Source of the DNA: Liopterus haemorrhoidalis
Taxonomy: Eukaryota > Arthropoda > Insecta > Coleoptera > Dytiscidae
Length of the DNA stretch: 64,000 nt
Reading direction: 5' to 3'
Assembly (NCBI GenBank): GCA_963971575.1
Contig: OZ020622.1
Coordinates: 10,702,279 to 10,766,278 of the forward strand
Part shown: positions 1-11,217 of the stretch, one piece after another
How positions within the stretch are numbered: the first letter of the stretch is position 1
Layout of the letters: each line of letters begins with the position of its first letter
Notes under the pieces: model-generated
Database searches by the model: none
Seen by the model: the letters and a program-made list of their open reading frames with translations, nothing else
Told to the model about the DNA's origin: nothing
Program-made: the position numbers and the translations under genes

Positions 1-864
1 AAATATTAAAAATATATAAATATATGAAGGTCTAAAAATTATATCAATAACTTCTTCTTTGGGCACAATCAACTGGGCTGTCTTTTGGCCTCACATTAGT
101 CCTCTTTCTTGATCTGTTAATTGTCAACTGTCAAAAAATATTTATATGTCAGATAACCTAAAAAATATATAACTGCGTAAAAACAAATTACATGGAGAAT
201 TTTCTCCATAAAATCTACGCCAAGAATATAAATAAAAGTCTAAATATGTAAACAATAACAAAATATATGAGAAAAATTAAATAATATAAATAATATATAT
301 TTCCAATGTACGACACTGAACATCTGTCAACTTGGACTAAAAACAATATTTTTACAGTGTAATAGGGATGACGATCTAAACCAATCCGAAGCAAGGACAA
401 ACAGCTCCTATCTTCTTACACACATTTTTCTACTTTGAAATAGACCATAGGAATTTTTCCGATAAATAATAATAAAATAATAATAATAATAAATTTATTT
501 TTCAAACAAACAATTAAAATAAATCCTGATAAACAATTTATTTTTTAGGATTACGAACCCGAGACTGTCTTAATTTTATATTTCTTAAAAGAGAATAATT
601 ATAAAATAATTTTCAGACTATTGTGCTTCTTGCAATTTATTAGAATACTGTATAAAGAAAAGTAAATCTAAAACTGCAAGAAATGATAAAACAGTGCCAA
701 AATCAACAAGCAAATTTATTTGTCACTTCTGTTATTATTAATAGTATAGCTGAAGCTGAACAAATTAAAGAAAGTAAATAAATATTAATAATAATTTATT
801 AATGACATTTATTATCTTTTAGAAATATTTACACGTCACTTATTACATATATTTTTTATATTTC

Positions 865-916
865 CATGGATACATGAATAAAACCTCTATCTCTTGCGAT
901 AGTGGTGTATCCATGG
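865..916. repeat. 10-bp-arm hairpin
   Basis: CCATGGATAC at 865-874 pairs with GTATCCATGG at 907-916 across a 32-nt loop. This may be a decayed MITE or a chance inverted repeat. No flanking duplication is evident. Confidence 0.5.
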
Positions 917-990
917 TATTATTGAGATCATCAGAGTCTCGATATTTCAATAACTTCTTCATGATTACTAAAAAACAACATGTCTATATC

Positions 991-1038
991 AAATAAAGCA
1001 TTTATTAAATATGTTAAGGTCTAATAAATGCTTTATTT
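991..1038. repeat. Perfect 17-bp-arm hairpin
   Basis: AAATAAAGCATTTATTA at 991-1007 is followed after 14 nt by its exact reverse complement at 1022-1038. It is not a terminator in this eukaryotic context. A short foldback or MITE remnant is the simplest reading. Confidence 0.7.
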
Positions 1039-1706
1039 AGAATGCAGGAAAATGCATCGGTGCAATAAAGCGACTTTTTAATAACAACCTAATAATAAAT
1101 GAAAAATGTTATTTTTATTTTGGATACTTTATTAATTTTTATGACAAGAAAAATGTTTTATAAAGGTTACGATCAACTACTTTATATCAGCTTATAGCTG
1201 CGAAGCTAGTTTTATTAAAATTAATATAACACTGAAAGCAATAAATTGAACAATTATGAAAACAAAAGGTATACATATTAGTAAAGATTACATAATATAT
1301 AAACCATTTGAATAAAAATTTGGTTCTTCTGATGTCTAAATAATTTTTTAGTAGCTTTATAGGGTTTCTTAAGGTTTTATAATCAAAACGGCCATATTTT
1401 TATGAACAATGTAAATACAAATTTGACTGAATGTATATTTTACTTAGAAAAAAAATAGTTTCTTTTTGCATTTTTCTTTTATTTTTTAATATTTTACTCT
1501 TGAATACAAACTTTTCCCATTTATTGAAATAATAGAATCATATTTTTTTTTTCTTCTTTTTCTATAACATTTTTAATTGAGTTATTAGCAAAAAAATAAT
1601 ATTTTTTTTGTAATTTTTAAATGTTTTACCTTTATATTTTCACAGTAAATTGGCCTTCACAAGAAAAATTTAGTTCAGAAGAAGCAATAGGATGAATATA
1701 AAAATG

Positions 1707-1733
1707 CATATATATATATATATATATATATAT
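1707..1733. repeat. (AT)n microsatellite
   Basis: An uninterrupted alternating AT/TA run of roughly 27 bp. Confidence 0.95.
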
Positions 1734-2239
1734 TTAATTGTCATAGTGATTTTATATTTCAATAAGATTTTTCATCTATGTGTATCGCAGTTGCAAAATT
1801 GTTTTAACATGCAGCTACAAAAGAGCAAATCTATAAATATAACAGATAAAAAGTTGCTGCTATATAACTAATCAAAAAGTTTTATTGTTTATTTTAAGAA
1901 CATTTCCAAAGAGTGCCAATAGGTTTTTAAAATTTTGCGTATGCAATATTAATATAGCCAAAAGGTTTTATAAACCTGCGCCTATTTTGAAAGTTTAAGT
2001 GCTTTTTTGTTGCTCGATAGACATTCTTGTTGCTGAATTATAAAGCTACCAGTTGTATAATATTGCCGTAAAAATGTTTATACAATTTTTATGAAGTAGT
2101 TGGGCTACTTCCCTTGCGTATCGACGGCTATTATGATAATTAGGTACAGATTTCTTATCATTGATGCTGTTAGGGATTTGTTTCCATTTTTTAGGGTTTT
2201 GTAGGTATGACCAAAAAACCCTTATACCGTCATTTTGTC

Positions 2240-2240
2240 A

Positions 2241-2336
<96 letters not shown>
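2240..2336. repeat. (TGTC)n array inside copy A1
   Basis: About 24 tetranucleotide units with one TTTG interruption. It lies at the same internal position as the GTCT arrays of other family A copies, so it belongs to the element. The six-frame open frames across it are artefacts of the repeat. Confidence 0.95.
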
Positions 2337-2337
<1 letters not shown>

Positions 2338-2812
2338 TCGGTAAAAATTGTAGCCAAACGGCTAAACCTAGAGAGTTGAAATTTGGCATGCTTATACAAC
2401 TCTTTGACCCGCACATACAAAAAATACTAAAATATCTTAAAAACATATCCCCCTAAAAATATAAACAAAAATGTGCTCATCGAAAACAAAAATATTTTTT
2501 TTAAATTCTAAGTAGGGTATCAAATGAAAGCCCTTAGTACGTGGATTAACGATCAAATTTTTATTTTTGCAAAATAAATTATTTTGATGCGATTTTTGCC
2601 AAAATTGTACAAAAAAAATTTGTCCCACACCCTGTAGCCCAGATGGTTTAAACTAAAAATCTAAAAAAATTCTAAGTAATGTATATTGGTGTGAACCGAA
2701 ATAGTACAACAGGAATTTTTGATCAGATTATGTTTTCGAAAAATAACGCATTTTTTGTTGTTTTTGGTTCACAAAGTACAAAAGTTATACCAATGTAAGA
2801 TACCAATATGCA

Positions 2813-2893
2813 AGGCGTACGATAGCGTAGTGGTTAGAGCACTGGTGTCGTAAGCTAAAAGTCGCTGGAAACGAAGGGTTTCGAGTACGGAGT
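2813..2893 (+). other. tRNA-like pol III module in A1
   Basis: TAGCGTAGTGGTTAGAGCAC near 2823-2842 matches a tRNA A box. GGGTTTCGAGTAC near 2877-2889 resembles a B box with one extra T. No complete acceptor stem is visible, so this is a SINE-like promoter module, not a functional tRNA gene. Confidence 0.6.
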
Positions 2894-3385
2894 GAATTTT
2901 ATTTTTTCAGTTTTTTTTGCATTTTTATTATGTTGAAATTATTTTGTCAAAATTCTAGTTATATTTTGACAAATGTTGCATTTAATTTTTAAGAGCGTAA
3001 ATTTAATAACCAGTCTTATTATATGATTAACAGACGATAAATTATTTTAAAAATATCGTTCATTTTTCCGTGATTACTTCAAAGTAAAATTTGCCTACAC
3101 ACTCAGCATACCGCCTTCACTTATATATACCTGCGAAACCCTGAAATGTGTGAATATTCACACTTCACATCAATTTTTTCCATTGAACGAACTTCCGCAT
3201 ATGTGTGCAGTACTGCGAGTCGAGTAGTGCTCGCATCGAGCCGCTTATAGTGTTCCATAGAGCTGTCGGTTTATCGGCGAATCCCTTTATATACACCATT
3301 ACAAGTTTAGACAGGCTTCTTCACGGATGATCGAGCATTTAGTATATGTTAGAGCTGTCAGTTGTTTAGTTAATAGGGTAACCGA

Positions 3386-4721
3386 CGAGTTCATCGAAAA
3401 TCAATTCATCGAATATCAATTCATCGAAAATCAATTCATCGAAAATCAATTCATCGAAAATCAATTCATCGAAAGTCAATTCATCGAAAATCAATTCATC
3501 GAAAATCAATTCATCGAATGATCAATTCATCGAATGATCAATTCATCGAAAAAAAATATTTTGTAAATATTTGAGAGGAATGCCGAGGGGATCGGAAAGT
3601 CAAAAGAGCAGTGATCAATAAAAGTAGACAGACTAAGAAATAATTGCGTAAATTTTTTTATATGGTTTAAAAAAAGGTAAATAAAGTGACATAGTGTTTG
3701 AATATAAATAAAGAAATATAATCAGAAAACTTATATAATAAAAGAAATAAATGTTTTGTTTTTAAGGTTTAATAAGACAGGTTATGGGCAATTGCACGCA
3801 AATAATTTTTATAAATTCATACACAATGATACGCATTTTAATTGGGCTAATATGGGGGAAAATAAAGTACTATGCGCCTAAAAACAAGGTAATTAGGTTA
3901 GGTTTAGTTAGTAAAAGTCTAAAACAGCGGAGCGAGTTACCCATCTTCTAGTTTAAGGACAAAGCACTATTTTAGGTTAGGTTAGGTTAGTAAGGGTTTT
4001 GTTAGAAGAAGCCGAGCGAAGCGAGCTACCCATCTTCTAGTTTAATGTCAAAACACTATCTTAGGTTAGGTTAGGTAAGTAAGGGTTTGGTTAGAAGAAG
4101 CCGAGCGAAGCGAGCTACCCATCATCTAGTTTAATGACAAAACAAACTCACACTAACACTAACAATGCCACCTGTCTAGAATCACCGTACATTGAACAAA
4201 TCATGTGTGGTATAGTAAATATGAATAGTAAAACTATGTACATAACACAAAACCCTTAAGACTTAACAGATGGGGAAATACCATTTTTATAATCCTTTAA
4301 GAATGGGTGTATTAAGTACATTTATGATCCCATTAACCGGGGTTTTCTGATCTAAGGAGCCCTGTTCGATTTCAAAATAATCCAACAGGTATCTTTTACC
4401 TGGCGTATTTTCTGAATGGAAAATTTAAAAATTATTAATAGACCAAGTATGATAGTTATTTAATAAGTGTAGTCTGTCAACTTTTATTGACCACTGCTTT
4501 TTTGGCTTTCCGATCCCCTCGGCATTCCTCTCAAATATTTACAAAATATTTTTTTTCGATGAATTGATCATTCGATGAATTGATCATTCGATGAATTGAT
4601 TTTCGATGAATTGATTTTCGATGAATTGATTTTCGATGAATTGATTTTCGATGAATTGATATTCGATGAATTGATTTTCGATGAATTGATTTTCGATGAA
4701 TTGATTTTCGATGAACTTACC
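3386..4721. mobile_element. Foldback-like element with 16-bp repeat arms
   Basis: The left arm (about 3386-3640) is a run of ATTCATCGAAAATCA-type units of about 16 bp followed by a non-repetitive segment containing GAATGCCGAGGGGATCGG. The right arm (about 4469-4721) is the reverse complement of both parts, giving inverted repeats of about 250 bp. The interior of about 830 bp contains 90-bp tandem repeats and no transposase. Long inverted arms made of short tandem repeats are typical of foldback or Mutator-like non-autonomous elements. The superfamily cannot be assigned from this sequence. Confidence 0.75.
3880..4145. repeat. Three ~90-bp tandem repeats with TTAGG-type runs
   Basis: The landmark CTACCCATCTTCTAG, or a close variant, recurs near 3936, 4025 and 4114. 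Each of the last two units is preceded by TTAGGTTAGGTTAGG-type runs of three or four pentamers. TTAGG is the usual insect telomere unit. The runs are too short to be an interstitial telomere and belong to the interior of the foldback-like element. Confidence 0.8.
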
Positions 4722-5640
4722 GTGAATCAGTTAATAGAGTCTATATATTTGCAATTTGTGAAATGAATGACTGAAAAATGCTACAATACAGTGCAGTGCA
4801 ACCAAAGTATACTTGAAATATTCTGTTTATCTCTTTTTTTTATCCATTTTTACTCTTAGATGACACCAATACTTCTTTAAATAAGGAAATATACCTAGTT
4901 TTTTGTTGAAATATTAAACTAAATTTCTGTTCCCACATTATTATGAATATGAGTCGATTTAAAGCGGTACGGATCTGGATCTCTTGGGAAATTTCAACTT
5001 CAATGTACCTAGTATTCAAAATGCATGAAACTTTGGAAGGAAACAAAAATTATTCTAATCAGAAATGTAAATATTGTTTTTCTTCAGATAAAAGATGGAG
5101 GGTTGTAACTAAAGAGAATAAGTTTTTAACTACATCTAGCGAACATCATTTGTAACAAATTTATGATGTATTTTAATGCCTTTGAGAGACTACGGTTTTT
5201 ATAAGGTCTAGCCGCAGGTTTGATGACTTCCTCGCTTTCTTTTGCTGGTTTACCTCAGTAATGGTTTTCTCGATGTTGTCTGTTGTGTTGTGTAATCAAA
5301 GAAACAGATAAAGCGTTTTTAGGCGACTTGAGATAGACGAACTGCTGCTGTAGCTGATTTAGCACGAGATATTTGACGAAGATGTTGAACAGCGGCAGAT
5401 TCAAGAGGCCGGCAAAAATAGACCACCAAGCACAATGACTACAAGAAATTTTTACAATAGATCAAAATAAGTACCATGTTTGTAGAATAAAGATTTAACT
5501 ACATTTTACCAAGGAGTATGCAGATCAGATCAATGTTTCCCAACCTTTTTTAGATCATGTCCCACCTTACATGGGTTCATCGGAATGAAGTCAACTGAAA
5601 CAAATCTTATGACTTTCTCACACTAAATAGCCATATCAAT
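4722..5640. other. Unassigned stretch
   Basis: No open frame looks like a protein family. A somewhat more GC-balanced segment near 5180-5440 could be old coding relic, but no motif could be named on either strand. Confidence 0.5.
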
Positions 5641-5641
5641 A

Positions 5642-6108
5642 GAATCAAAATCTCAAGTTGACTGTGTTTATACCGATTTCGTTAAAGCCTTTGACAAAGT
5701 AAGCCACAAAATCCTGCTCGACAGAATGAGTGCCTGATTGCAGCCCAGCAGTAGTTAGTCTTTTCCAGTCTTACCTAACACATAGAAGAACTAAAATTAG
5801 AGTCAATGACACGGAATCGAATTCCATTTTCCATATATCTGGCGTACCCCAAGGAACAATTCTAGCCCCCTTTCTGTTCCTCCTACTCATTAACGATTTA
5901 TATGTGGGAGTAGGAACCAGTGAGTCTCTTCTTTACGCAGACGATCTTAAACTGTTTCGTGCAATCAACAAGTCGGAGGACTGCCTGCTGTTGCAAAAAG
6001 ACTTAAATAGTGCAGTGAACTGGTGCGAAAAAAATAAACTCAAAATTAATATCAACAAATGCAAAGTAATAATCTTTAAACGCAATATAAACAAATTAAC
6101 CCTCGATG
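5642..6108 (+). pseudogene. CR1/Jockey-like LINE reverse transcriptase fragment
   Basis: Non-LTR reverse transcriptase relic. The first part reads VYTDFVKAFDKVSHKILL (about 5664-5717) and meets a stop after SA. A shifted frame from about 5730 continues with SYLTHRRTKI, SGVPQGTILAPFLF and the catalytic YADD box near 5935-5946, then the conserved NWCEKNKLKININK segment. The order of motifs fits the fingers and palm domains of CR1/Jockey-clade LINEs. The endonuclease and the C terminus are missing, and the frameshift plus stop show it is dead. Confidence 0.85.
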
Positions 6109-6275
6109 GTAATCGAGGTAAATGGTACATGATGATAATTTAGATCAAAATGGTACATTTTAATCTAAATACTGATACTGAACAATATCTTTTTCACAAA
6201 CTCGCCTATTTATATTTGGCTGACGATTTTACTTTAGAAAGACTTTCTTTCTGGTTCTTAATATATTGATAAAAT

Positions 6276-6527
6276 TCAGCACATATATTGCATGTTGAAT
6301 TGAACAAGTAATTCCGATTTTATCAACTCAATAGAAGACCTGTTTCTTGCTTCTGACCATTTTAAATTCATTTGATAAAATAGTCGTTCGGGATAGCAAT
6401 TAGATGTTGATATGCTTATAATAAATGAAATTAATTTGTAAATATTTTTAGTGTCTTTTTCCGGGAGTAGCTTAAATAACCGATGCCATTTTTGTGCAAC
6501 TAAGTCTTTCGAATTTTTCGCAATCAC
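6276..6527 (-). pseudogene. hAT transposase C-terminal relic
   Basis: The frame ends with STSNCYPERLFYQMN, ARNRSSIELIKSELLVQFN and a terminal cysteine. This matches the C-terminal dimerisation region of hAT transposases (the S-N-A-x-x-E-R-x-F motif followed by R-N-R-L-S). The rest of the gene, terminal repeats and an 8-bp duplication were not found, so it is an isolated fragment. A domesticated gene is unlikely given its size. Confidence 0.75.
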
Positions 6528-7480
6528 GTCAATATATGTTTTAGCAAGTTGAATTATTCATAAATCAGGTCCATATCTACTTCATCAAGTATCAATGAGC
6601 AAACTCCGTGCAAATTCCCGTACGGCACGCCGGCATTACGTACACACGCATCCATCGCATTGTTTTGACCTTACCTCAACGATTTATTTCTTTTTGAATA
6701 ATTCGTGAATTTAGAAGTCCCGCGCGAGATAATCTATTCTTGTTCATAAAGCGGGACGTCCCGCAAAAATCAGGACGTCTGACAAATATTATTTCAGACT
6801 GTTAGTTTTGCATAAGAAACTTATAATCTTTGGAAGTTATACTTAGCGTTAAGTGAGAAGGCCTATGATATATTTTGATAATCAGGATTTCAAACCTATA
6901 ACAGTCTATAGATTTTGGTTATGTTGTCTACCAGTTTGCAAATTTAGACAAGATAATTGAATATAGTTATAGACAAACTTTTTGATTCATCGTGTACACA
7001 ATAAACTGTTTGACTAACTTCTCTATACATATCAGTGTAATAATCTCTATGCTGAAAGTTATACAAAGACATAATAGAGCATATGTAAACAGAAAAGTTA
7101 TTGAACGATGTTACAAATGTTGAAATAGGTTATGAAAGTTACATTCTAAAATCTTTATATCGCAAAGGAGGGTAAATGTTTACATTGTTGGCTTCAGTTC
7201 GACCAAAGGATTGCCAATAAATTCACTGTTTTATTAAAATTGATATTGAGGAAAAAGTATATGAGATTTATGAAAAAGATGTAATTTCTAGCGTTGTAGT
7301 TGTCTAGACCAGTCTTCAAAGCTTATTCAGTGTGGAATCCATTAATAACTTTGCTTTATGTAATATATTTTATTTGAACAAAAAGAACACTAGCTTTATC
7401 CAAAAAGGATATTATAGAAAAAGGCTTTAGATATATCAAATTGTAATTAAACCAGTGGTGAAGGGAAACATCCCCTAGAC
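6528..7480. other. Unassigned stretch
   Basis: No protein-like frame. A GGGACGTCCC palindrome sits near 6753-6762. Nothing else could be supported. Confidence 0.5.
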
Positions 7481-7758
7481 TTGCCCTCTCATAAAAAAAT
7501 ATATATATATATTTTTTTTAATATTTAGATAAATCTTCAAAAATACATCAAATTATGTTCTATACAAATTTTTGTCCAAGTCTTGGTTTACTAGTTACGA
7601 ATTAATTATCATAACCATGGAAACGTTACATATAAGTAAGAAAAAATTGAGACTTGGAAAAATTTTAAATAATTTTACAAAAAAAATTCAAAATTTTTCG
7701 TTTTATCAAAAAACGTCTCAAATAAAAGTTATTAGTTATTGAATTTATAGTAACTTTT

Positions 7759-8730
7759 TTTTTTTTTTTTTTTTTATTTAATTTAGGGAGCCTCAACATC
7801 TAGGGTTATTGGCACCCGGTACATTAAATTTTTACAATATTGATTTATACAAATTTATTTAACATTATATTTTGTTGTATAGGTGGCAATCTTTGAGGAA
7901 TTTTATTACATTTTCTTCAACTTGATGTACATTCTTCAGAGCTTCCTTTAGCGTTGATGGTATATTATATTTTTTCCTTTGTATATGATACTTTTCACAT
8001 TCTATAAGTAAATGGTTAACAGTGATTTTTTTATCACAGATGTTACATTCTGGTGGTTCTTGATGATCGAAAATATATTTGTGCGTGAATAACGTGTGTC
8101 CAATACGCATACTGGTTAAAACTATTTGTTCTTTACGATCTTTTTTGCATTTCCACTCTTTGGTATCTTCTTTTATCGATCTGAGGTGGTTCTGTGATAA
8201 TCGCCAGCATTTTTCCCATTCTGTACGTATTTTCATTTTAATATGATTTTTAAAATCATTGGCTGGGATCTGTGTATTTAAAGGTGGTAAATTAATAGAG
8301 TGCTTTGCTGCTTGATCTGCTTTCTCGTTTCCATGTATACCTATATGTGATGGAATCCACATGATTATAATGTTTTTCCCATGGCATATGGCATCATGTA
8401 TATTTTCTTTAATATTCCGGATGGTATGGTTTCTTGGATAGAGTTGATAAATACTTAAAATGGTACTCAGCGAGTCACTTTGGATAATAAAATTTAATCT
8501 TCCATCTTCTGTTTTTTTAATTAGTTCCGTTGCTTTTAGCATACTAAAAATTTCAGCTGTAAAGACACTTGTTATGTCTGATAGATGGTAACTGTGAGCT
8601 TCGTTGTCAAAAACGACTGCTGCTCCCGTTTTAGAGTTTATTTTTGAACCATCAGTATAAATGGCATGAAATTGTTTGAATTTGTCCATTAATTCGAGGT
8701 ATGCCTTTTTGTAAGTATTTGGATGGGTTG
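7759..8730 (-). mobile_element. Recent 5'-truncated LINE insertion
   Basis: The element is flanked by the 13-bp direct repeat TATAGTAACTTTT (7746-7758 and 8731-8743). A run of about 21 T at 7755-7775 is the poly(A) tail of a minus-strand insertion. Joining the flanks recreates the uninterrupted sequence seen in the related copy near 20470-20500. A tail, long target duplication and open frame indicate a young target-primed insertion. Confidence 0.9.
7865..8730 (-). CDS. LINE RNase H domain and C-terminal zinc knuckle (5'-truncated)
   Basis: This is the 3' part of a LINE ORF2. An RNase H domain comes first: AIYTDGSK carries the first Asp, FTAEIFS the Glu, QSDS the second Asp and HGNEKADQAAK the last Asp, so all four catalytic acids are present. 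A CCHC-type motif follows (CNICDKKITVNHLLIEC). RNase H plus such a knuckle occurs in the I, R1, LOA, Outcast and related LINE clades; the exact clade cannot be set. The frame has no stop. It runs into the flanking target duplication, so the product lacks the reverse transcriptase and endonuclease and has no start codon of its own. Confidence 0.88.
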
Positions 8731-8912
8731 TATAGTAACTTTTGTTCAATAAATTTTTTCGAATATTTTTCTGTTACTAAATATTCGCAAAATCTTCGAC
8801 ACGAATAAACTCCCATTTCTAGTCAACCGATCTTCATAAAAAACAATAGGGTTCTTCCCATTTAATAGGAGAATTTTTCAGTACCAGAACGAATTCTCTA
8901 AGTTATCGTGTA

Positions 8913-8944
8913 TACACACAGACACACACACACACACACACACA
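8913..8944. repeat. (CA)n microsatellite
   Basis: CA/GACA repeat inside the family B/C element. It occupies the place taken by GTCT arrays in the related copies at 10186 and 12890. Confidence 0.85.
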
Positions 8945-9167
8945 TACAGACGGCACTTCGAAAATAGGTTTTTTGGAGTCCCTGGACCATGAAACGTGGT
9001 CATCAGTCAAAATCTCGACATCGAAAATTTTCGCGATTACAATACTTGCCCCTTATATATTAAGGTCGGGCAAGTAAAAATGACACAATGAACAGAAAAT
9101 TGATGTGAAGTGTGAATTTTCACACATGAGTCACACAAGTGTAAGAAGCCAACAGAATGCTGGAAGT

Positions 9168-9342
9168 CTATACCCTATTCAAAATCAAGAAGTAGTAATA
9201 AAATCATGTGAAAAATTGAAGTCGCTACCCTATTGGCTGTCACATAAATTTAATTGCCCAACAGCCAACGAACGACGAGAGTTCAACATAATTAACACGT
9301 GTACACATGATTACTACTTCTTGATTTTGAACAGAGTATAGG
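9168..9342. mobile_element. MITE with ~40-bp inverted ends
   Basis: The left end CTATACCCTATTCAAAATCA at 9168 and the right end at about 9300-9342 are inverted copies, with CAAAATCAAGAAGTAGTAAT shared perfectly. The body is about 175 bp and non-coding. Target duplication and superfamily were not identified. Its right edge is interrupted by the neighbouring hAT element. Confidence 0.8.
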
Positions 9343-9343
9343 A

Positions 9344-9863
9344 CAGTGATGGCGAACCTATGACACGCGTGTCACGGGTGACACGCCAAGACATTTTAGG
9401 TGACACGCATCGTTTACGGACGGTCTTCGGCCAAGAACAATAAACGCATCTGGGCTCAAGTGTTTGTCGACTTGAGGTCCAAACTTGAGAATCTGGAGAG
9501 AAATCGATTGGAGAATGAAAAAGAGTGCCACTACGAACAGGAAATTTGGAGTGCTTGAAACCGATTACCGGACACTTTAGCACTGAAAAATCTAGCGATG
9601 GCTTTATTCACAATTTTTCCATCTACTTGAAGTGCACGAAATACCAACCTTAAATTGAATTTAGCAAATGCAAATCAGCAACAAAAAAGTCACTAATGTA
9701 AAGAATTATTTGTTTTTGTGTTTTTAACAAATAAATACATCAAAAATATAACTATTTTACTAGGGCTGCGCATATCACAAAATTATGGATATTTCTAGAC
9801 GTGACACGGTACCCGAGTTAAGCCAATTTTGACACACCGAGCTCAAAAGGTTCGCCATCACTG
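9344..9863. mobile_element. Non-autonomous hAT element with 8-bp target duplication
   Basis: Ends are CAGTGATGGCGAACCT and AGGTTCGCCATCACTG, a perfect 16-bp inverted pair of hAT type. GTATAGGA flanks it on both sides (9336-9343 and 9864-9871), the expected 8-bp duplication. A short frame near 9465-9560 encodes VFVDLRSKLENLERNRLE, which may be a transposase remnant. At 520 bp it cannot be autonomous. Confidence 0.93.
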
Positions 9864-10056
9864 GTATAGGACAATATTTTTTCTATAATCACATCAAAAT
9901 CAACAGTTTTTAAATGACCATTTCTATTCGTTATTTGTGTACCAAGAGCTTTCATTTATTTTTTTTAAATTAAATAATTTCGTCATTATAAAATTTAAAT
10001 TAAATAATCCCAACCATTTTTTCTGAATTTGATTCGTATCTAAGTCTTAATTACAT

Positions 10057-10189
10057 TTTTACCGACCACCAACATATATTAGGGAGGTATTGTGATCATA
10101 CCGATTTTAACATTTCGAGATTTCGATGAATCTCTACGAATTGAGGTCCCTACATAACGTTTTGACTATTTTTAGCATGATGTCTGTCG

Positions 10190-10237
<48 letters not shown>

Positions 10238-10462
10238 GCCTGTCTGTCTGTCTGCGTACACGTGCAAATTCGGCTATAAGGATTTTTATGAAACTTCATA
10301 TTTAAGCTTTTGACATCAATGGCACGAGTTGATTAACTTTTAGTAAAAATCGGTTAACTAGAAATGGGAGTTTACTCGTGTCGGTTTTAAGATTTTTGCG
10401 AATATTTCACAACATTTATTAACAAAAATTTATTTAACAAAAGTTGCTATAAAAGCAATAAC
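10057..10462 (+). mobile_element. Family B HINE-like element, copy B1
   Basis: It starts TTTTTACCGACCACCAACAT and continues through GGTATTGTGATCATACCG, the TTTCGAGATTTCGATG block, GAGGTCCCTACATAACG, a GTCT/GTCG array (10186-10250) and TACACGTGCAAATTCGGC. It ends near AAAGTTGCTATAAAAGCAAT. Order and spacing match copies B2 and B3. Confidence 0.7.
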
Positions 10463-11215
10463 TACTGTCCCTTCGCTCTTCTTCAAGTTCCTGAAGGCTC
10501 CTTCCTTTCGGCACGAAGGCTGACAATGATGTGGAATATCTGACATCAAATGCTGGAATGGACGTTAATCGTAACTATTGAAAATTAATAACTTAAATTT
10601 TCCTTTACTACATAATAATTCTATTTTTGTGCAAAATATTCTTATATCTTATTGAGTATTGCTAAGCTTTTCCAACAATATATAAAAACCATCTTATCAT
10701 TGTGATTCGCATATCTGCAGCCATATATTTCTAAAATAACACCCATCAATCATCTTAATCTTGAATATGTTTTGTAAAATACAAGTGGCGTAATCTATCT
10801 TTTGTTGATATTATTTGAAATATATCTAAAGTTATTCAAGTTAAGGGAAATGTGTCCGACTTATGATAGATGTGTAATAATTTTTTAAGGTTATTACAAC
10901 TCAGAAACTTTAGTAATTCACGAAAATTTAAAGCGCTGTTTGTCAACTAGAAAGTAAAGAGAACTTCTGTTAATTTTAATTAGATGGCTGAAGGGTACCT
11001 TGTTCTGTGCAAAGGTTCGTAAATATTCAACTATGTGTTAAAACTCTGTTCCATGATATTACAAGGGTGGAATTCATGGCCGTTTTTCCGCCTAGGCCAA
11101 CGAGGCCATAGCATAGGGACCTGATGCCGGTCTTAATTTAATTTTGTAAAGTTACTGATTTTACAAAAAAATAAATAAATAAATAACAAAATGAATAACA
11201 TTAACATTATAAATA
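10463..11215. other. Unassigned stretch
   Basis: AT-rich with no recognisable frame, terminal repeat or RNA gene on either strand. Confidence 0.5.
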
Positions 11216-11217
11216 TA

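Larger units (their letters stand above)
1..2187. other. AT-rich non-coding stretch
   Basis: No reading frame here resembles a known protein; the longest are short and low-complexity. It holds two short hairpins, listed separately, an (AT)n run at 1707-1733 and an ATT/TAA-rich run near 470-495. No element termini, target duplications or tRNA-like boxes were seen. Confidence 0.6.
2188..3179 (+). mobile_element. Family A HINE-like element, copy A1
   Basis: It begins with the subterminal motif TAGGGTTTTGTAGGTAT (about 2192-2208) and ends with the inverted counterpart ATACCTGCGAAACCCTG (3127-3143). After that come the palindrome GTGTGAATATTCACAC (about 3148-3163) and CACATCAATTTTTT. Inside are a long GTCT array, a block conserved in the other A copies and a tRNA-like module. 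Relative to later copies, a segment between about 3010 and 3030 is deleted. Subterminal inverted repeats, a terminal hairpin and a GTCY microsatellite are the hallmarks of Helentron-associated non-autonomous elements (HINE/DINE-1). Membership is inferred from architecture only. Confidence 0.65.
7490..9086 (-). mobile_element. Family B/C HINE-like element, split by a LINE
   Basis: Read on the minus strand, it starts at CTTGCCCGACC...GGGGCAAG (about 9078-9050), a stem-loop made of ACTTGCCC and GGGCAAGT. It continues through the CGAAAATTTTCGATGTCGAG block, a (CA)n run and the CCCATTTCTAGTCAACCGAT region, then the block ending TTTTTTGATAAAACG. The same order occurs in the copies at 10057, 12757 and 20818. 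A LINE interrupts it at 7759-8730; the left edge near 7490 is uncertain. Assignment as Helitron-like and non-autonomous is an inference. Confidence 0.6.
9095..10045 (+). mobile_element. Family D element carrying two nested insertions
   Basis: It starts with AATTGATGTGAAGTGTG and the GTGTGAATTTTCACAC palindrome shared with family A. It resumes at 9872 with CTATAATCACATCAAAATCA and later GTACCAAGAGCTTTCATTT. The copy at 36660 has the same order without insertions, which shows that 9168-9871 was added later. Boundaries are approximate. Confidence 0.6.

Noticed and set aside
2161..2456. Open frames on both strands across the (TGTC)n array, also at 54524-54757 and 28823-29099
   Set aside because: Frames exist because a tetranucleotide repeat lacks stops; products are CLSV or TDRQ repeats.
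3386..3560. CRISPR-like array of short repeats (also 4550-4721)
   Set aside because: The ATTCATCGAAAATCA units are contiguous with no spacers, and the sequence is eukaryotic; it is the arm of a foldback-like element.
3959..4070. Interstitial telomere
   Set aside because: Only three or four TTAGG units per block, embedded in a 90-bp tandem unit inside a mobile element.
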